A stretch of DNA of 23,857 nucleotides from a virus, in IMG/VR virus record IMGVR_UViG_3300024048_000016, positions 1-23,857 of that record; one strand, given 5' to 3'. How positions within the stretch are numbered: the stretch's first letter is position 1; each line of letters opens with the position of its first letter. The notes beneath the pieces were generated by a model. That model was not told where the DNA came from, searched no databases, and saw only the letters and a program-made list of their open reading frames with translations. A program made the position numbers and the translations under genes. Below are positions 23,544 to 23,857 of this stretch, one piece after another.

Positions 23544-23792
23544 AATTTGTATAAGTATTAATAGTTCAAATCTGTATTATTTCAAGTGATCGCGGTATTT
23601 TTTAAGCTGCAGCCGGCTATTTTTGGACATTAATTATTATTGTTCCAGGCACAAAACATAATAAATATTAAAAATAATTGAATAATAACTAGTTTACACC
23701 CATGTAATGTATACACGATGTATTATAGTATTAACAGATTGACAGTATAACTAACTTAAACCGCGCGTAATGCGCAAAGGATCGATCACAAG
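23544..23792. promoter_or_regulatory. Divergent intergenic promoter region
   Basis: This 249-nt interval lies between the first leftward gene and a rightward gene. It is very AT-rich. On the minus strand TTGAAA (23580-23585), a 16-nt spacer and TATTAA (23558-23563) form a promoter. A perfect TATAAT (minus strand, 23722-23727) lacks a good -35. A partial palindrome around 23705-23726 (TAATGTATACAC, then GATGTATTA) could bind a regulator. A rightward promoter with a clear -35/-10 pair was not found; the TTGACA at 23740-23745 has no partner at 17 nt. Confidence 0.4.
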
Positions 23793-23857
23793 ATGAAAAA
23801 CGAACAAACAGGATTGTATACTAGTCGTTACTACGCCAAAAAAGAAGCTGATGGGAT
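23793..23857 (+). CDS. Start of a rightward gene, truncated by the right edge
   Basis: From the ATG at 23793 the frame is open for 21 codons to the window end (MKNEQTGLYTSRYYAKKEAD, then Gly). AAAGGA lies 11 nt upstream. It is the only rightward gene. The visible stretch is basic and polar and does not identify a family. The opposite orientation suggests a separate early or regulatory unit. Confidence 0.45.
   Translation, partial: MKNEQTGLYTSRYYAKKEADG

Noticed and set aside
1-23857. CRISPR array, insertion sequence or transposon
   Set aside because: No regularly spaced repeats, transposase or terminal inverted repeats were seen.

Overview
The window is the virion-structure and DNA-packaging arm of a tailed phage, or of a prophage or environmental phage contig, with T7-like (podovirus) morphology. 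From about 23.5 kb leftwards every gene is on the minus strand. A gene at the extreme right edge runs the other way from a roughly 250-nt divergent promoter region. No RNA polymerase, replication, lysis, integrase or repressor gene is visible, and nothing identifies the host species. Strong Shine-Dalgarno (SD) sequences (AGGAG type) precede most genes, and the promoters I can recognise are sigma70-like, so I infer late transcription by host RNA polymerase. Base composition looks moderately AT-rich.

Reading in transcription order (right to left): (1) 23.5-21.5 kb holds an unrecognised 165-aa protein, several tiny ORFs, a tRNA-like RNA with an encoded CCA end, a GroES-like co-chaperonin and two unrecognised small proteins. 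(2) 21.5-17.1 kb holds the large terminase, then an accessory pair (a GNAT-like protein and a family-2 sulfotransferase, overlapping by ATGA), then a proline-rich tail-assembly-like protein and the portal. (3) 17.1-14.1 kb holds a beta-rich structural-like protein, a Rossmann-like protein, a Bbp19-like protein, a charged protein and the scaffold. (4) 14.1-12.3 kb holds a terminator, a strong extended -10 promoter, a structured leader, the major capsid protein, a terminator, a probable capsid accessory protein and another terminator. (5) 12.3-1 kb holds the T7 gp11/gp12-like tail adaptor and nozzle, a gp13-position GNAT-like protein, gp14-, gp15- and gp16-like ejection proteins and the 5' part of a tail fibre gene, which has its own candidate promoter.

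The genes together build a short-tailed virion. The scaffold and portal assemble the capsid, terminase fills it, gp11/gp12-like proteins close the vertex, the ejection proteins are stored inside and probably form the trans-envelope channel, and the fibre binds the host. The most unusual parts are the sulfotransferase/GNAT pair inside the packaging operon, the tRNA-like RNA placed just ahead of the GroES-like gene, the promoter/terminator arrangement that seems to set capsid protein stoichiometry, and carbohydrate-binding-like modules in the tail nozzle protein.
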